A model generated the notes under the pieces. That model was not told the DNA's origin. It made no database searches and saw nothing but the letters and a program-made list of their open reading frames with translations. A program made the translations under genes and the position numbers. Source: JBOGXB01 sp050694215 (GTDB taxonomy: Bacteria; Actinomycetota; CADDZG01; WHSQ01). From it: a stretch of 6,700 nucleotides of DNA. How positions within the stretch are numbered: position 1 is the first letter of the stretch; every line of letters starts with the position of its first letter. The DNA lies in NCBI GenBank assembly GCA_050694215.1, contig JBOGXB010000090.1, positions 1 to 6,700 on the forward strand. The letters run 5' to 3'. Positions 5,738 to 6,700 of this stretch are shown in pieces.

Positions 5738-6472
5738 CTACGTCGGTGATGGGCTGGGGCTCGCGTCTGGAGAAGCTCCAGGCGAGGGGGTGGCCCCGGG
5801 CCGGAAGCGATCGTCCTGTTCGGTGGGGCAATCCTGGAAGGCCTCGGGAGCATCGCCACCCTGCGCGAACTCGTCGATGAAATCGCGGATGGTCTGCTCC
5901 TCGAAGGAGTCGAGCCTCACCATGTGACCCCAGGCGGTGAGGGAGATGTTCGATTCCATCCCCTCGTAGGGACCGGCGAACACGTGGGAGTCGTGGCTGC
6001 GCACGAGCCCTTCGATCTGGCGGATCTGCTCCGGCGGCAGGTCCGGCTCGTACTGGACGCCTACCGCTCCGTGCTCCAGGTTGTGAACCTGGTTCTCGTT
6101 GGGGATCTGCTCTGCGTAGACGCCGCACGGGACGGTGCTGCTGTGTGGTCCGGCGACCGGGGGCGAGGTCTCGTAGCTGATGGGAGGCGGTTGGTGCAGG
6201 CCGGATCCCGCAAGGCTGAAGTCAAGAACCTCGTGACCGTTGATCTCGCCGGGAGTGACGTTGCGGAGGAACAGGAACCAGACGATCCCCAGGGCCACGA
6301 CCAACATCACCGACCTGCGGATGATCTTGTCGCGCCGCGCCTTTCTCTGGCGTGCCGCCACCGCCTCGGCCTTCGCCTGACGCCGTGCCTCGAGCCGCTC
6401 TCGCCTGCGGGCCTCGGCGTCTACTCCCGGAGCTGAAGATCGTCTCCTCCTGTTCTTCTTTCCCTTCGCCAT
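5738..6472 (-). CDS. Membrane-anchored DUF3105 domain protein
   Basis: A 244-residue protein of unknown function. Residues 1-53 are very basic and helical (Arg/Lys/Ala/Glu-rich, charged-coiled-coil-like) and should stay in the cytoplasm. One membrane helix follows at about 54-69 (SVMLVVALGIVWFLFL). The conserved part, about 73-216, is then outside. It shows the DUF3105 signature: PPVAGPH (104-110), CGVYAEQIPNENQVHNLEHG (116-135) and GVQYEPDLP (138-146). The repeated His residues and the HNLEHG block suggest a ligand- or metal-binding surface, which is inference. Cys116 and Cys215 could form a disulfide. The last 17 residues (228-244) are a Pro/Ser/Ala tail, a likely flexible spacer. ATG 6472 starts at a MAKGKK sequence natural for a basic cytoplasmic N-terminus, but no Shine-Dalgarno is visible upstream, so the mRNA may be leaderless or poorly initiated. 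Divergent from the small membrane protein gene, with 27 bp between the two start codons. Confidence 0.87.
   Translation of the reverse strand: MAKGKKNRRRRSSAPGVDAEARRRERLEARRQAKAEAVAARQRKARRDKIIRRSVMLVVALGIVWFLFLRNVTPGEINGHEVLDFSLAGSGLHQPPPISYETSPPVAGPHSSTVPCGVYAEQIPNENQVHNLEHGAVGVQYEPDLPPEQIRQIEGLVRSHDSHVFAGPYEGMESNISLTAWGHMVRLDSFEEQTIRDFIDEFAQGGDAPEAFQDCPTEQDDRFRPGATPSPGASPDASPSPSPT
5741..5791 (-). repeat. Low-complexity Pro/Ser/Ala tail of the DUF3105 protein
   Basis: These bases encode the final 17 residues, PSPGASPDASPSPSPT with the preceding Thr: irregular repeats of SP and ASP units. Such tails are common at the ends of exported actinomycetote proteins and probably act as flexible wall-spanning or solvent-exposed linkers. 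No exact DNA repeat is conserved. Confidence 0.5.
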
Positions 6473-6478
6473 GGGTGT

Positions 6479-6484
6479 AGGAGG
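6479..6484 (+). promoter_or_regulatory. AGGAGG, probable ribosome binding site of the right-edge membrane protein gene
   Basis: A full consensus AGGAGG on the + strand, 15 nt before GTG 6500. The spacing is longer than the ideal 5-10 nt, but TGA at 6491-6493 leaves no earlier in-frame start. The site sits in the 27-bp gap between two divergent start codons. Confidence 0.5.
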
Positions 6485-6499
6485 CTATCTTGAGTCGCC

Positions 6500-6700
6500 G
6501 TGGATCCCGACACGTGGCGGATCGTTCTCGTGACCGCGCTCGCGGTCAATGCGACGCTGGGATTCGGCTACCGCGTGTTCCGGCTCGCGAAGGGTGGACC
6601 CCTCGGAGACGTCATAGGCCAAGCGGTGCTGGGCGTGCTTCTCGTCTCGATGGCGCTCGCGATCGGCTTGGGGGTGGAGTGGGTGCGCTGGGTCGCCCTC
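6500..6700 (+). CDS. Small two-helix membrane protein (3' truncated by window edge)
   Basis: A reading frame from GTG 6500 runs open to the window end, giving 67 visible codons. It begins VDPDTWRIVLV, read with Met first. Two hydrophobic segments stand at about residues 8-26 and 36-59, separated by a short basic loop (YRVFRLAKGGP), with an amphipathic VEWVRW afterwards. Third codon positions are strongly G/C, and the frame has no stop from the in-frame TGA at 6491 to the edge, both of which favour a real gene. AGGAGG stands 15 nt upstream. I do not recognise the family, and more helices may follow beyond the window. Its head-to-head position with the DUF3105 gene suggests shared control or a shared envelope role, which is inference only. 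Confidence 0.65.
   Translation, partial: MDPDTWRIVLVTALAVNATLGFGYRVFRLAKGGPLGDVIGQAVLGVLLVSMALAIGLGVEWVRWVAL

Overview
The window is chromosomal DNA from a G+C-rich bacterium, most likely an actinomycetote. The signs are strong G/C preference at third codon positions, frequent GTG/TTG starts, a class II GlpX-type fructose bisphosphatase, a secreted NlpC/P60 protein, an M14 carboxypeptidase with a secretion signal, and a DUF3105 protein with a single membrane anchor. I cannot name a genus. The gene mix would fit a deep-branching or uncultured soil actinomycetote, but that is inference. Nothing looks mobile: I see no transposase, integrase, tRNA, rRNA, CRISPR array or long repeat.

Layout, left to right. 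(1) Bases 1-488, + strand: the 3' end of a gene cut by the window edge, probably the C-terminal end of an ATP-grasp-type enzyme. (2) Bases 478-2747, - strand: a two-gene operon, glpX (class II fructose-1,6-bisphosphatase) followed by an MFS exporter-type permease. The two reading frames overlap by 4 nt (TTGA). The permease's 3' end overlaps the first gene tail to tail by 11 bp. (3) A 171-bp divergent intergenic region, then at 2919-3941 (+) a secreted SLH-like plus NlpC/P60 peptidase. (4) Ending 11 bp from that gene, at 3953-5626 (-), a secreted zinc carboxypeptidase of family M14 with a propeptide-like N-terminus and a C-terminal beta-sandwich-like extension. (5) Upstream of it on the same strand, 5738-6472 (-), a membrane-anchored DUF3105 protein. 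(6) At the right edge, 6500-6700 (+), the start of a small two-helix membrane protein, truncated by the window and divergent from the DUF3105 gene.

How the genes relate: glpX supplies the irreversible gluconeogenic step, and the coupled permease is a probable efflux pump whose link to glpX may be only positional. The right half is biased to the cell envelope: a candidate peptidoglycan endopeptidase, a metallocarboxypeptidase, a DUF3105 protein with its conserved part outside the membrane, and a small membrane protein. They lie on both strands, so they are not one operon, and joint function is inference. All complete genes have intact reading frames. I found no convincing undescribed system; the best leads are the DUF3105/small membrane protein divergent pair and the multidomain M14 carboxypeptidase.
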